A stretch of 64,000 nt of DNA from an uncultured Eubacteriales bacterium. Lineage in GTDB: Bacteria; Bacillota; Clostridia; Peptostreptococcales; Anaerovoracaceae. How positions within the stretch are numbered: position 1 is the stretch's first letter; each line of letters starts with the position of its first letter. Location: assembly GCA_900547295.1 (NCBI GenBank), contig URGK01000003.1, positions 8,611 to 72,610 of the forward strand, written 5' to 3'. Below, piece after piece: positions 17,134-26,415 of this stretch. The notes beneath the pieces are model-generated. The model was given only the letters and a program-made list of their open reading frames with translations, was not told where the DNA came from and did not search any database. A program made the translations under genes and the position numbers.

Positions 17134-18492
17134 CTAATTTATATCATCAAGCTGCTTCTTCACGCTTTCAAATGAAGTAGAGCCTGCTGACAGCTTAGCT
17201 TTGATACATGCGGCAGGATCTATGTTTTCATAGATATCCGCTTCAAATTTATCCGAGAATGTTTTCAGAGTTTCAAGTGACAGGTCCTCTATTGCGGTGT
17301 TTTCGTTTATGCAGTAGAGTACCAGTCTGCCTATTATCTCGTGGCAGTCTCTGAAAGGTATTCCCTTTGAAACCAGATAGTCAGCCGCATCTGTAGCATT
17401 CATAAATCCGTTCTTCACAGCGGCTTTCATTCTGTCCTTATTAAATGTGACAGTCGAAATCATTTCTGTAAATATGGATAACGATGCTTTTAATGTATCC
17501 GATGCATCAAATACCGGAGGCTTGTCCTCCTGCATATCCTTGTTATATGCAAGCGGCAGGCTCTTCATAAGGGTGAAAAGCGTAATCATATCGCCGTATA
17601 CTCTTCCGGTTTTACCCCTGATAAGCTCCGCCATATCAGGATTTTTCTTCTGCGGCATAATGCTGCTGCCTGTAGCAAAGGCATCGTCCATTTCAACAAA
17701 ACCGAATTCCGTTGAATTCCACAGAATAAGCTCCTCGCAGAACCTTGAAAGATGCATCATTGAAATTGAGCATGCCGAAAGAAATTCCAGAGCAAAATCC
17801 CTGTCGCTGACAGCATCAAGGCTGTTGGGGCAGATACCCGCAAAACCCAGCTCCTGCGCAAGAAAATCCCTGTCTGTATTGTAGGTTGTTCCTGCCAGCG
17901 CGCCGCAGCCGAGAGGAAGCATGTCGGTTCTGCCTAGGCAGTCCTCAAAACGCTGCTCGTCTCTGTTAAACATATTGTAGTATGCCAGCATATAGTGCGC
18001 CAGAGTTACAGGCTGCGCCCTCTGCAGATGAGTGTAGCCGGGCATTATTGTTTCCTGGTTTTTATCTGCAATCTCATACAGCGCCGATTTCAGATTTTTA
18101 AGGAGTGATTGTATTTCATTGATTTCTTCTTTGAGATACATTCTGAAATCGACAGCCACCTGGTCGTTCCTGCTTCTTGCGGTATGCAGTTTTTTACCGA
18201 CATCGCCTATTCTTTCAGTGAGGATACTCTCGATATTCATATGAATATCCTCCTGCTCGATAGTAAACTCTATTTTACCGGCCTCTATATCCGCCTTGAT
18301 ATTCTTGAGAGCGCTGATTATCTGATCAGCCTCATCCTTTTCGATTATGCCCTGCTTTGCAAGCATAGCTGCGTGAGCGCAGCTGCCTGCAATATCCTGA
18401 GCGTACATTCTCTGATCAAAAGGGATAGAAGCGTTGAATTCATTAGCAGATGAAGTCGCTGTTTTTGTAAACCTTCCTTTCCAGAGCTTCAT
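17134..18492 (-). CDS. argH: Argininosuccinate lyase
   Basis: Splits argininosuccinate into arginine and fumarate, the last step of arginine synthesis. The start MKLWKGRF is chosen because this N-terminus is typical of the family and AAGGAGG lies 12 bp upstream; a longer frame to 18534 is unlikely. The fumarase/aspartase signature GSSIMPQKKNPD is clear, and THLQRAQPVTL carries the conserved histidine. Length 452 is normal. The start lies inside the 3' end of argG, which overlaps it by 50 bp in another frame, and the RBS is also within argG. Confidence 0.95.
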   Translation of the reverse strand: MKLWKGRFTKTATSSANEFNASIPFDQRMYAQDIAGSCAHAAMLAKQGIIEKDEADQIISALKNIKADIEAGKIEFTIEQEDIHMNIESILTERIGDVGKKLHTARSRNDQVAVDFRMYLKEEINEIQSLLKNLKSALYEIADKNQETIMPGYTHLQRAQPVTLAHYMLAYYNMFNRDEQRFEDCLGRTDMLPLGCGALAGTTYNTDRDFLAQELGFAGICPNSLDAVSDRDFALEFLSACSISMMHLSRFCEELILWNSTEFGFVEMDDAFATGSSIMPQKKNPDMAELIRGKTGRVYGDMITLFTLMKSLPLAYNKDMQEDKPPVFDASDTLKASLSIFTEMISTVTFNKDRMKAAVKNGFMNATDAADYLVSKGIPFRDCHEIIGRLVLYCINENTAIEDLSLETLKTFSDKFEADIYENIDPAACIKAKLSAGSTSFESVKKQLDDIN

Positions 18493-19711
18493 TAGGCTTG
18501 TTACCTCCTTCTTTAATCTGTTTCTGTATTGCACGAATCTTCAGAGGCAGTGAGAACAGGTTGATGAAACCTTCTGCATCGCTCTGGTTGTATACTTCGT
18601 CCTTGCTGAATGTAGCAAACTCTTCACTGTATAATGAGTTAGGTGACTGAGTTGCGGCAGGGATTGCGGAGCCTTTGTAGAGCTTCATCTTTACAATACC
18701 GTCAACATCAGCTTCGATTGAATCAACGAAAGCTGAGATTGCAGCTCTTAATGGTGTGAACCATAAACCGTCATATACAAGCTGTGCAAATTTCTGTGAA
18801 ACAATATTCTTGTACTGGATTGAATCTCTGTCAAGTATCAGCTTTTCAAGTGCGGCGTGAGCCTTGTAGAGGATTGTTCCGCCCGGAGTTTCATATACAC
18901 CACGGGATTTCATACCTACAAGTCTGTTCTCGATTATATCTATAGTTCCTACGCCGTTTACGGAACCGAGTTCGTTTAATTTTGTAAGAAGTTCAACAGG
19001 TCCCATTTCCACTCCGTCAAGAGCTACAGGAACACCTGCTTTGAAAGTGATGTCAACATAGGTTGCCTTGTCGGGAGCCTTTTCGATAGGAACTGACTTA
19101 ACGTGGATGTCGTCAAGGTGCTCGTTCCAAGGATTTTCAAGGTTTCCGCCCTCGTGGCTGATGTGCCATATGTTTTCATCTCTGCTGTATATCTTTTTAA
19201 CTGTCTGCTCGATAGGAATATTGTGAGCCTTAGCATATTCTATACATTCTTCCCTTGAGCTTAAATCCCACTCTCTCCAAGGAGCGATGATTTTGATTGA
19301 CGGGTCTAATGCTTTGATAGTTGTTTCAAATCTTACCTGGTCGTTACCCTTGCCTGTGCAGCCGTGTACGATGTAGTATGCGCCTTCCTGGTTTGCGATT
19401 TCAACCAGCTTCTTTGCCATAAGCGGTCTAGCCATTGATGTTCCCAGCAGGTAATCGTTTTCGTAGATTGCGCCGGCTTTCAGTGTAGGCCATATGTAGT
19501 CTGTTATGAACTCTTCCTGAATGTCAAGAACGTATGATTTGGAAGCGCCTGTTGCCAGAGCTTTCTGATTGATTTTGTCGAAGTCATCGCTCTGTCCTGC
19601 ATTACAGCATACGCAGATTACGTCGAAATCGTAATTCTCTTTTAACCATGTAACTATAATTGATGTGTCAAGTCCGCCTGAATAAGCGAGTACAACTTTT
19701 TCCTTTGCCAT
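18443..19711 (-). CDS. argG: Argininosuccinate synthase
   Basis: Joins citrulline and aspartate using ATP. The N-terminal pyrophosphatase P-loop is VVLAYSGGLDTSIIV, and a later segment HGCTGKGNDQVRFE is typical of the family. Length 422 is slightly longer than many argG products because of a C-terminal extension that overlaps argH. The start ATG has an AAAGGTAGAG site. First gene of argGH, with its promoter about 60 bp upstream. Confidence 0.95.
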   Translation of the reverse strand: MAKEKVVLAYSGGLDTSIIVTWLKENYDFDVICVCCNAGQSDDFDKINQKALATGASKSYVLDIQEEFITDYIWPTLKAGAIYENDYLLGTSMARPLMAKKLVEIANQEGAYYIVHGCTGKGNDQVRFETTIKALDPSIKIIAPWREWDLSSREECIEYAKAHNIPIEQTVKKIYSRDENIWHISHEGGNLENPWNEHLDDIHVKSVPIEKAPDKATYVDITFKAGVPVALDGVEMGPVELLTKLNELGSVNGVGTIDIIENRLVGMKSRGVYETPGGTILYKAHAALEKLILDRDSIQYKNIVSQKFAQLVYDGLWFTPLRAAISAFVDSIEADVDGIVKMKLYKGSAIPAATQSPNSLYSEEFATFSKDEVYNQSDAEGFINLFSLPLKIRAIQKQIKEGGNKPNEALERKVYKNSDFIC

Positions 19712-19772
19712 TTTTCTCTCTACCTTTCTTATTTATATCGTAAATTTATTTAACTTTGTTAACTTGATTATG

Positions 19773-19802
19773 ATTATACACTATTATAAATAATTATGCA
19801 AG
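19773..19802 (-). promoter_or_regulatory. argG promoter with overlapping ARG-like box
   Basis: Minus-strand -35 TTGCAT (19801-19796) and -10 TATAAT (19778-19773) with a 17-bp spacer, the same core as carA. The -35 lies in TTGCATAATTATTTATA, which fits the ARG box with one mismatch in the second half. ArgR repression by occlusion is inferred. Confidence 0.55.
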
Positions 19803-19890
19803 AGAAAATGAATAAATATTTATAAAAAAGTTAAAAAACTTGGTTTTTATGCATAAAACCTGTGTTTATACAGCAAATTGCGAATAAAAG

Positions 19891-20757
19891 CTATTGTGAA
19901 AGCTGCCCTGCGGGGCGAAGATACGGCAAAGCGATCGCAGACAGTATCAGTATGCAGCCGATTATCCCTGTCAGGCTTACAGGTTCGCTCAGGAATATTA
20001 CGCCCAGGCTTCCCGCCACCAGAGGATTCAGGGCGCACATCAGGCCTGCCGTTTCTGCGGTGGTGCCTCTCTGGGCAACAGGCTGGAGCGTGAAGCCGAA
20101 GCCTGTGCATACTACTGCAAGAATAACTATCATAATCCATTCACTGCTGCCCTGAGGCATATGAGGTGTTTCAAATATGAAAGAGGCGGCAAGGCAGAGA
20201 AAACCCATTGTTCCCACCTGAACTATTCCTATGAGCAGAGCATCTCCTTTTTTTGAAAGCCTGTCGGTTGCAATTATCGCTATGGCATAAAGCACTGCGG
20301 CAAGTAGGCACAGAAGCTCTCCAAAGGTCAGAGCAAATGAGCCGGATTTAAGTGTCAGAAGTCCGACTCCGACAAGGGCTGCTGTTGCGGAAATCATAGC
20401 AGGCGGCTTTGGCAGCTTCCTGCACAAGACCGCCTCAAACAGCGGCACGAATACTATCGCTGTGTTTTCGAGAAACGAGGTTGTGGACGAGTCTGTGAAT
20501 TTCAGACCGAACAGCTCAGCGCACATAACAGCAAAGAATATGCTGCCGAGTATGACTCCGTTTAAAAGTGATGTTTTATCTATATTGATAACCCTTTTGA
20601 AAAGCAGTAGAAACAGGAAAACAAAGGCGAGAAGAAATCTGACCGTCATAAGATTGAGAGGGCCTAAATCCTCCATTACTATTTTTGAAAAAAGATAGGA
20701 TGTACTTCTTGCGATTATTACCGCCGCAAGCAGCAGCTCCGCTGCTTTTCTGTTCAT
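19891..20757 (-). CDS. EamA/DMT-superfamily transporter
   Basis: A 288-residue protein with about ten hydrophobic helices in two EamA repeats, the layout of drug/metabolite exporters (RhaT/YdcZ-like). The second repeat shows the usual GFTLQPVAQRGTTAETAGLMCALNPLVAG region. Such proteins move amino acids or metabolites across the cytoplasmic membrane; the substrate is not predictable. It is divergent from a LysR-type regulator 98 bp away, a typical regulator-target pair, so LysR control is likely. Confidence 0.85.
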   Translation of the reverse strand: MNRKAAELLLAAVIIARSTSYLFSKIVMEDLGPLNLMTVRFLLAFVFLFLLLFKRVINIDKTSLLNGVILGSIFFAVMCAELFGLKFTDSSTTSFLENTAIVFVPLFEAVLCRKLPKPPAMISATAALVGVGLLTLKSGSFALTFGELLCLLAAVLYAIAIIATDRLSKKGDALLIGIVQVGTMGFLCLAASFIFETPHMPQGSSEWIMIVILAVVCTGFGFTLQPVAQRGTTAETAGLMCALNPLVAGSLGVIFLSEPVSLTGIIGCILILSAIALPYLRPAGQLSQ

Positions 20758-20855
20758 ATATATCAGCTCCTTTGTTTTGTTGACAAAATTATACTGCCGT
20801 CATATAATTTGAGTAAAGCGAGAATAAATCAAATGAATGTTGAGGAAATGTCAAA

Positions 20856-21728
20856 ATGGATACAGAAAAATGCAAGGCCCTCATAACTACAATTGAAGAG
20901 GGAAGTCTGTCTGCGGCGGCGGACAGACTGGGCTATACACCCTCCGGGATAAGCAGAATGATGGCGGCTCTTGAGGATGAAACAGGCTTCAGACTTCTTG
21001 CAAGAAGCAGAAACGGCGTTGTACCTACGGCCGAATGTGAAAAAATGATGCCGGTATTTCGTGAGCTGATATACTGGGGAGAGCAGTATTATCAGTATGC
21101 GGCGGAGCTTCGCGGGCTTGAGAGAGGTACTGTTACTGTAGGAACTTCATACAGCTCCTACTACAAATGGCTCTCGGAGATGGTGGCGAAATTCTGCAGC
21201 AGATATCCGGGAATAGAGGTAAAGACTCTGCAGGCAAACAGCACCAATCTTTATCTTGCGATGGAGGAGCACCGCGCGGATCTTTGCATAGTAAGCAGGA
21301 GAGAGCGGGAATTTGAATGGATTCCGATTAAAGAGGACCCTATGGTGGTATGGGTGCCGGAGGGACACCCTGCGGCAGAGGCAGGCTTTTACAGAGATAA
21401 GGACCTTGAAAGCGAAGACTATATAGAATCTTTTCCAGAGGAGGAAACCGACAATGCAAGATTTCTTGCGGACAGGAATATAAAGCCTGTTGTCAAATTC
21501 AGCACCACCGACAATTACGCTACATACTGTATGGTTGAAAGCGGACTCGGCGTTGCTCTTATGAACGATATGTCTATGGGAAGCTGGCAGGGCAGGGTAA
21601 AGGCAGTTCCGGTGGAGCCTCCCGAGCTTGTGAGCATAGGCTTTATCTACCAGAGCGATGAGCATCTTTCGCCTGCGGCAAGGCGCTTTATAGATTTTGC
21701 TCTGGAATATTCATCAGAAATGAAATAA
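20856..21728 (+). CDS. LysR-family transcriptional regulator
   Basis: The N-terminal winged HTH (residues about 1-60) has the pattern TTIEEGSLSAAADRLGYTPSGISRMMAALEDE. A periplasmic-binding-like effector domain spans about 85-285. Length 290 is normal. The divergent EamA transporter gene suggests it senses the transported metabolite. The effector is unknown. Confidence 0.9.
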   Translation: MDTEKCKALITTIEEGSLSAAADRLGYTPSGISRMMAALEDETGFRLLARSRNGVVPTAECEKMMPVFRELIYWGEQYYQYAAELRGLERGTVTVGTSYSSYYKWLSEMVAKFCSRYPGIEVKTLQANSTNLYLAMEEHRADLCIVSRREREFEWIPIKEDPMVVWVPEGHPAAEAGFYRDKDLESEDYIESFPEEETDNARFLADRNIKPVVKFSTTDNYATYCMVESGLGVALMNDMSMGSWQGRVKAVPVEPPELVSIGFIYQSDEHLSPAARRFIDFALEYSSEMK

Positions 21729-21794
21729 CGGTATTGAATTATATGCCGATTAACAAGTATAATATATATTAAGCAGAGGCAGGAGGTAGCAAAA

Positions 21795-22412
21795 ATGAAA
21801 AAACAGGTAGTTACAATAAGCAGAGAATACGGAAGCGGCGGCAGAGAAATAGGCAGACTGCTGGCTGAGAGTATGGGAGTTCCGTTTTACGACAGAGAGA
21901 AAATAGATGAGCTGACTTCGGGCAAGGGTTATTCTAAAGAAGTGCTTGACAAGGCGGAGATGAAAGCCAAAAACAGCTTCCTGTATAACCTTACGACTGC
22001 GCTTGGCGGAAGCGGTATAGAGGGCAGCGGCATAGACGGCCTTTCATTAAACGAAAAGGTTTTTCTTGCCCAGTTTGAAACAATCAAAAAACTGGCGTCA
22101 GAGGGTCCCTGCGTAATCGTGGGCAGATGCGCGGACTATGTGTTAAGAGATATTCCGGAGGCTACCAATATATTCATATATGCAGAGCCTGAGGACCGTA
22201 TAGAAAGAGCGATTAAAGAATACGGTATTGCGCCTGACGAGGCTAAGGGCTGGGTTGCAATCTGCGACAAGGCCAGAGCCAACTACTATAATCATCATAC
22301 AGGCAGAAGATGGGGCGAGGCCGTAAACTATCATATGTCAATTGATTCAGGCTACATCTCAAAGGAAAATATAGTAAGATTAATTGAAGAATATATGGAA
22401 TTAAGAAAGTAA
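21795..22412 (+). CDS. Cytidylate kinase-like family protein
   Basis: A 205-residue P-loop kinase-like protein beginning KKQVVTISREYGSGGREIG, with a Walker A variant GSGGREIG, a YDREKIDEL segment and VIVGRCADYVL. This group is annotated as cytidylate kinase-like; true nucleoside monophosphate activity is unproven. RBS AGGAGG. It precedes metG by about 95 bp. Confidence 0.82.
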   Translation: MKKQVVTISREYGSGGREIGRLLAESMGVPFYDREKIDELTSGKGYSKEVLDKAEMKAKNSFLYNLTTALGGSGIEGSGIDGLSLNEKVFLAQFETIKKLASEGPCVIVGRCADYVLRDIPEATNIFIYAEPEDRIERAIKEYGIAPDEAKGWVAICDKARANYYNHHTGRRWGEAVNYHMSIDSGYISKENIVRLIEEYMELRK

Positions 22413-22433
22413 TTGTGATAACATATAAATTAG

Positions 22434-22454
22434 TCCGGCCGCCATCAGGCCGGC
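22434..22454 (+). other. GC-rich hairpin before metG
   Basis: CCGGCC/GGCCGG with a 7-nt loop between the kinase-like gene and metG. There is no U-tract, so it is a doubtful terminator. No T-box hallmark is present in the 95-bp gap. Confidence 0.35.
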
Positions 22455-22506
22455 AATATATTTGCCGCTTCTCATTCGAGGCGGAGATGAAAGGAAAGAT
22501 AAAACT

Positions 22507-24447
22507 ATGACAGACAAAAAAGGTACCTATTATATAACGACACCTATTTATTATCCAAGCTCAAACCTGCACATAGGACATACCTACTGCACGGTAATGG
22601 CAGATGCAATGGCCAGATTTAAGAGAATGACAGGCTATGATGTAATGTTCCTGACAGGTACGGACGAGCACGGTCAGAAGATAATGAATATAGCACAGGA
22701 AAAGGGAGTAACCCCGCAGGAATATGTTGACGGAGTTGTTGCCGGCATCAAGGACCTGTGGAAGACCATGGAGATTTCCAACGATGATTTCATAAGAACA
22801 ACTGAGCCAAGACATATCAAGAGAGTTCAGGATATGTTTATGAGATTATATGAAAAGGGAGATATATACAAGAGCGAATACGAAGGTCTGTACTGTACAC
22901 CTTGCGAGTCATTCTGGACAGAGAGCCAGCTTGTTGACGGCAAATGTCCAGACTGCGGCAGACCTGTACAGCCTGCCAAGGAAGAAGCGTACTTCTTCAA
23001 GCTTTCAAAATATGCGGACAGGCTTCTTGCGCTTTACGAGGAACACCCTGAGTTCCTGCAGCCTGAGTCCAGAAAAAACGAAATGGTAGCCTTTATAAAT
23101 CAGGGGCTTGAGGACCTGTGCATCTCCAGATCGACTTTTGACTGGGGCATTCCGGTACCTATTGATACAAAGCATGTAATATATGTATGGCTTGACGCTC
23201 TTACAAACTACATCACAGCTTTAGGCTGGCCTGATGAACCTGAGAAATACGACAAATACTGGCCTGCGGACGTACATCTTGTAGGTAAGGAAATCGTAAG
23301 ATTTCACTCGATTATATGGCCTGCAATGCTGATGAGCGCAGACCTGCCGCTTCCAAAGCAGGTAAGAGGCCACGGCTGGCTGCTTCTGGGCGGAGAAAAA
23401 GTAAGCAAATCCAAGGCTTCCAAGGGCGCCGATGTGGTTGACCCTGTAGTCCTTATAGACAGATACGGTATTGACGCTCTCAAATACTTCCTGCTTCGTG
23501 AATATACTTTCGGACAGGACGGCATATTTACAAATGAAGTAATGCTCAAGAGAATGAACTACGACCTTGCAAACGATTTAGGCAATCTGGTTTCAAGAAC
23601 GGTTTCAATGATTGAAAAATACAACGGTGGTTTTGTTCCTGAGGCTAAAGGCGAGGAAGCTGTTGATGCAGACCTTAAGGCTATTGCGACAGGCGCTGCT
23701 GCAAAGGTTGAGGAGCAGATGGACAAATTCGCGTTCAATATGGCTCTTGAGGAAATTTGGGTTGTAGTAAGAAGAGCCAACAAATATATAGATGAAACCA
23801 CACCTTGGATACTGGCCAAGGATGAGGCATTAAAGGACAGACTGGATACAGTTATGCACAATCTTGCAGAAACCATCAGAATTATATCGATTCTCATCTA
23901 TCCGTTTATGCACACTACAGCAGACAAGATCAGAAAGCAGATGGGTCTTTGGTATGCAGAGCCTGTATGGGATGACGCTCTTGTATTCGATATGATGAAC
24001 GGAGAGCAGGTTAAGAAGGGCGATGCTATATTCCCTAGACTTGACATCGAAAAAGAACTTGAGGAGCTGGCGGCACTCAGCGCGCCAAAGGAAGAAAACA
24101 TACCTTTAGAGCTGAAAGATGAAATCGTATACGATGATTTTGACAAGCTTGATTTAAGAGTAGGTACAATTCTTGAGGCTGAGAAGCACCCTAAGGCAGA
24201 CAAGCTGCTGGTATTCCAGGTACAGCTGGGAACAGAAAAAAGACAGATTATATCCGGCGTTGCAAACTACTTCAAACCTGAGGAATGTGTCGGCAGGAAA
24301 GTTGTAGTTGTTGCAAATCTTGCGCCTCGTAAGTTAAGAGGACTTGAGTCAAAGGGTATGATTTTATTCGCAGACGATATAGCAGATGGCAAGGAAACCC
24401 TGCAGTTTGTTACAACCATTGCAAATGACGGTAACCCGGTAACATAG
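22507..24447 (+). CDS. metG: Methionyl-tRNA synthetase
   Basis: Charges tRNA-Met. The start at 22507 is chosen over a TTG at 22462 because MTDKKGTYYITTPIYYPSSNLHIGH is the usual N-terminus. It has HIGH-class motif HIGHTY, a zinc-binding knuckle region (CTPCESFW...CPDCGRP), and KVSKSKASKG near residue 298 as the KMSKS loop. A C-terminal tRNA-binding OB domain (LDLRVGTILEAEKHPKADKLLV) completes the 646-residue enzyme. This is the long Firmicutes form. Confidence 0.95.
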   Translation: MTDKKGTYYITTPIYYPSSNLHIGHTYCTVMADAMARFKRMTGYDVMFLTGTDEHGQKIMNIAQEKGVTPQEYVDGVVAGIKDLWKTMEISNDDFIRTTEPRHIKRVQDMFMRLYEKGDIYKSEYEGLYCTPCESFWTESQLVDGKCPDCGRPVQPAKEEAYFFKLSKYADRLLALYEEHPEFLQPESRKNEMVAFINQGLEDLCISRSTFDWGIPVPIDTKHVIYVWLDALTNYITALGWPDEPEKYDKYWPADVHLVGKEIVRFHSIIWPAMLMSADLPLPKQVRGHGWLLLGGEKVSKSKASKGADVVDPVVLIDRYGIDALKYFLLREYTFGQDGIFTNEVMLKRMNYDLANDLGNLVSRTVSMIEKYNGGFVPEAKGEEAVDADLKAIATGAAAKVEEQMDKFAFNMALEEIWVVVRRANKYIDETTPWILAKDEALKDRLDTVMHNLAETIRIISILIYPFMHTTADKIRKQMGLWYAEPVWDDALVFDMMNGEQVKKGDAIFPRLDIEKELEELAALSAPKEENIPLELKDEIVYDDFDKLDLRVGTILEAEKHPKADKLLVFQVQLGTEKRQIISGVANYFKPEECVGRKVVVVANLAPRKLRGLESKGMILFADDIADGKETLQFVTTIANDGNPVT

Positions 24448-24463
24448 AAATTACAGACATTTA

Positions 24464-24493
24464 AAGGTGCGGCTTTTCCGCACCTTGATTTTT
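24464..24493 (+). terminator. Terminator after metG
   Basis: AAGGTGCGG pairs with CCGCACCTT, followed by GATTTTT. It ends only 12 bp before tatD, so partial read-through is possible. Confidence 0.75.
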
Positions 24494-24505
24494 ACGGAGG
24501 AATAA

Positions 24506-25336
24506 ATGCTATTTGATGCACACACACATATAAATGAAAGAAGTCTCAGCGACAAGGAGAGAGCGGACTTCATAAAATCAGTTGAAGATGCAGGTATGGA
24601 CGGGGCTGTTGATGTGGGCTACGACCTCGAAAGCTCAGCTCTTGCGGCAAAGCACGCAGAGATGTATGACTGGTGCTATGCGGCCGTAGGCTGCCACCCT
24701 CACGATGCGGACAGCTTCGATGAGATACAGCTTGAGATGATAAGGGGGCTTGCCCTCAAAAAAAAGGTGGTGGCCATAGGAGAAATCGGACTGGACTTTT
24801 ACAGAAACCTTTCGGACCCGGAAGTGCAGGAGTACTGGTTCAGAAGACAGATACAGCTTGCCAATGAGCTCAAAATGCCTATAGTTATCCACGAAAGAGA
24901 TGCGGTGCAGGCGGTTATGGATGTTCTCAAGGAGGAGGGAGCTTTCAGAGATGAGAGAAAAAGCTGGTTCCCGATGAGAAAGGGACCCGGCGGAGAGATG
25001 ACTTCTGATGCCAGAGTTATGATACACTGCTTTTCTGCCAGCAAAGAGGTGGCAATGCAGTATGCAGCGCTGGGGGCTACAATATCGGTGGCAGGACCTG
25101 TAACCTACAAAAACAATCGTAAAACTGTTGAGGCGGTGGAGACTGTTCCTATTGAGTATCTGACAGTTGAAACAGATGCGCCTTATCTTACACCGGAGCC
25201 GCGCAGAGGCAGAAGAAACGTGCCTGCCAATGTAAGATACACAGCCCAGAAAGTAGCGGATATCAAGGGTATGAGCCTTGAAGAAGTGGCGAAGATTACA
25301 AGCCGCAATGCGAGGACGTTCTTTGGGATTGAGTGA
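24506..25336 (+). CDS. tatD: TatD-family metal-dependent hydrolase
   Basis: A TIM-barrel deoxyribonuclease family protein. N-terminal LFDAHTHIN holds two metal-binding histidines; VAIGEIGLDFYRN, MPIVIHERDA, MIHCFSASKE and VETDAPYLTPEP are the usual conserved strands. Length 276 is slightly long because of an insertion near residue 155 (RKSWFPMRKG). metG-tatD adjacency is common in Firmicutes. Confidence 0.92.
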   Translation: MLFDAHTHINERSLSDKERADFIKSVEDAGMDGAVDVGYDLESSALAAKHAEMYDWCYAAVGCHPHDADSFDEIQLEMIRGLALKKKVVAIGEIGLDFYRNLSDPEVQEYWFRRQIQLANELKMPIVIHERDAVQAVMDVLKEEGAFRDERKSWFPMRKGPGGEMTSDARVMIHCFSASKEVAMQYAALGATISVAGPVTYKNNRKTVEAVETVPIEYLTVETDAPYLTPEPRRGRRNVPANVRYTAQKVADIKGMSLEEVAKITSRNARTFFGIE

Positions 25337-25433
25337 GGATAAATTAATCTGCCGCACCTAAGTTCGTATTGATAAAATGTATATAAGCGGTATATAATAT
25401 ATTAACGACAATAAACAGAGAGGAATATGTTAA

Positions 25434-26396
25434 ATGAAAGAAGTATACATAGCCCATCTTAAAACCGATCAGGAATTTATAGATTTTTTTATGGTTAAAT
25501 CCATAGAGCTCAAAATAGGCTCAAACAAAAAACAGTACCTTGATATTCTGCTGGGAGACAAAACCGGCGACATCAACGCCAAGAAATGGGACGTTTCAGA
25601 CGAGGAGGCCGAGAACATCAGAAGCATCTCTCCGGGAGATGTTGTTAAAGTCAAGGCATCGGTAAACGAATGGAACGGCACCAAGCAGCTCAGAGTTACA
25701 AGAATACGCAAGGCAGTCAAAGAGGATCAGATTGAAATAAAGGAATTCATCAAAGCCGCTCCTGAGGACTCGGAGTCTATGTGGACATATATCCATGATG
25801 TGGCAAACGGCATAGGCGATTCTGACCTGAGAACCATATGCCTCAGACTTATGAAAGAAAACAAAGAAAAGCTTATGTATTACCCTGCGGCTCAGAAGAA
25901 CCACCACGCTGAATACGGCGGACTTCTCTACCATATGAAGAGGATGCTTATGAACGGCGAGAGAATGTGTCAGGTATACAGAAACCTTAACCCTGACTGG
26001 GTCAAGGCAGGCGTAATAGTACACGATATAGAGAAGATAAACGAAATCCAGTCAGATGAAATGGGTGTTTCGCCGGGATATTCCTTTGAGGGCAATATGC
26101 TGGGACATATAGTTCAGGGCATCAAGCTCATAGAGAAAATGGCGGAAGAAATCGGTATGAGCCACGAAAAAACAGTAATGCTGGAGCATATGATACTGTC
26201 CCACCATTACGAACCGGAGTACGGAAGTCCCAAAAGACCTATGTTTCCGGAGGCGGAGATACTCCACTACCTTGACATGATAGATGCCAGAATGTTTGAT
26301 ATGGAAGACGCCCTCGTGGGAGTGGAGCCGGGAGAGTTTTCGGAGCGTATCTGGATACTCGACAACAGAAGACTTTACAAACCGAGCGGACAGTAG
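25434..26396 (+). CDS. YhaM-like 3'-5' exoribonuclease (OB-fold + HD domain)
   Basis: An N-terminal OB-fold nucleic-acid-binding domain (about residues 15-95) precedes an HD phosphohydrolase domain (about 155-290) with HHAEYGGLLYHM and VHDIEKINE motifs. The arrangement and 320-residue length match YhaM of Bacillus subtilis, involved in RNA turnover. RBS GAGAGGA. Followed after about 20 bp by recD2. Confidence 0.85.
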   Translation: MKEVYIAHLKTDQEFIDFFMVKSIELKIGSNKKQYLDILLGDKTGDINAKKWDVSDEEAENIRSISPGDVVKVKASVNEWNGTKQLRVTRIRKAVKEDQIEIKEFIKAAPEDSESMWTYIHDVANGIGDSDLRTICLRLMKENKEKLMYYPAAQKNHHAEYGGLLYHMKRMLMNGERMCQVYRNLNPDWVKAGVIVHDIEKINEIQSDEMGVSPGYSFEGNMLGHIVQGIKLIEKMAEEIGMSHEKTVMLEHMILSHHYEPEYGSPKRPMFPEAEILHYLDMIDARMFDMEDALVGVEPGEFSERIWILDNRRLYKPSGQ

Positions 26397-26415
26397 ATGA
26401 AACAGGATTGATACA

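Noticed and set aside
19862..20155. Plus-strand ORFs over the EamA gene
   Set aside because: They are frame shadows of a well-supported membrane protein on the opposite strand and lack good ribosome binding sites.
22413..22506. T-box leader of metG
   Set aside because: The gap is too short and lacks the AGGGTGGNACCGCG T-box sequence.
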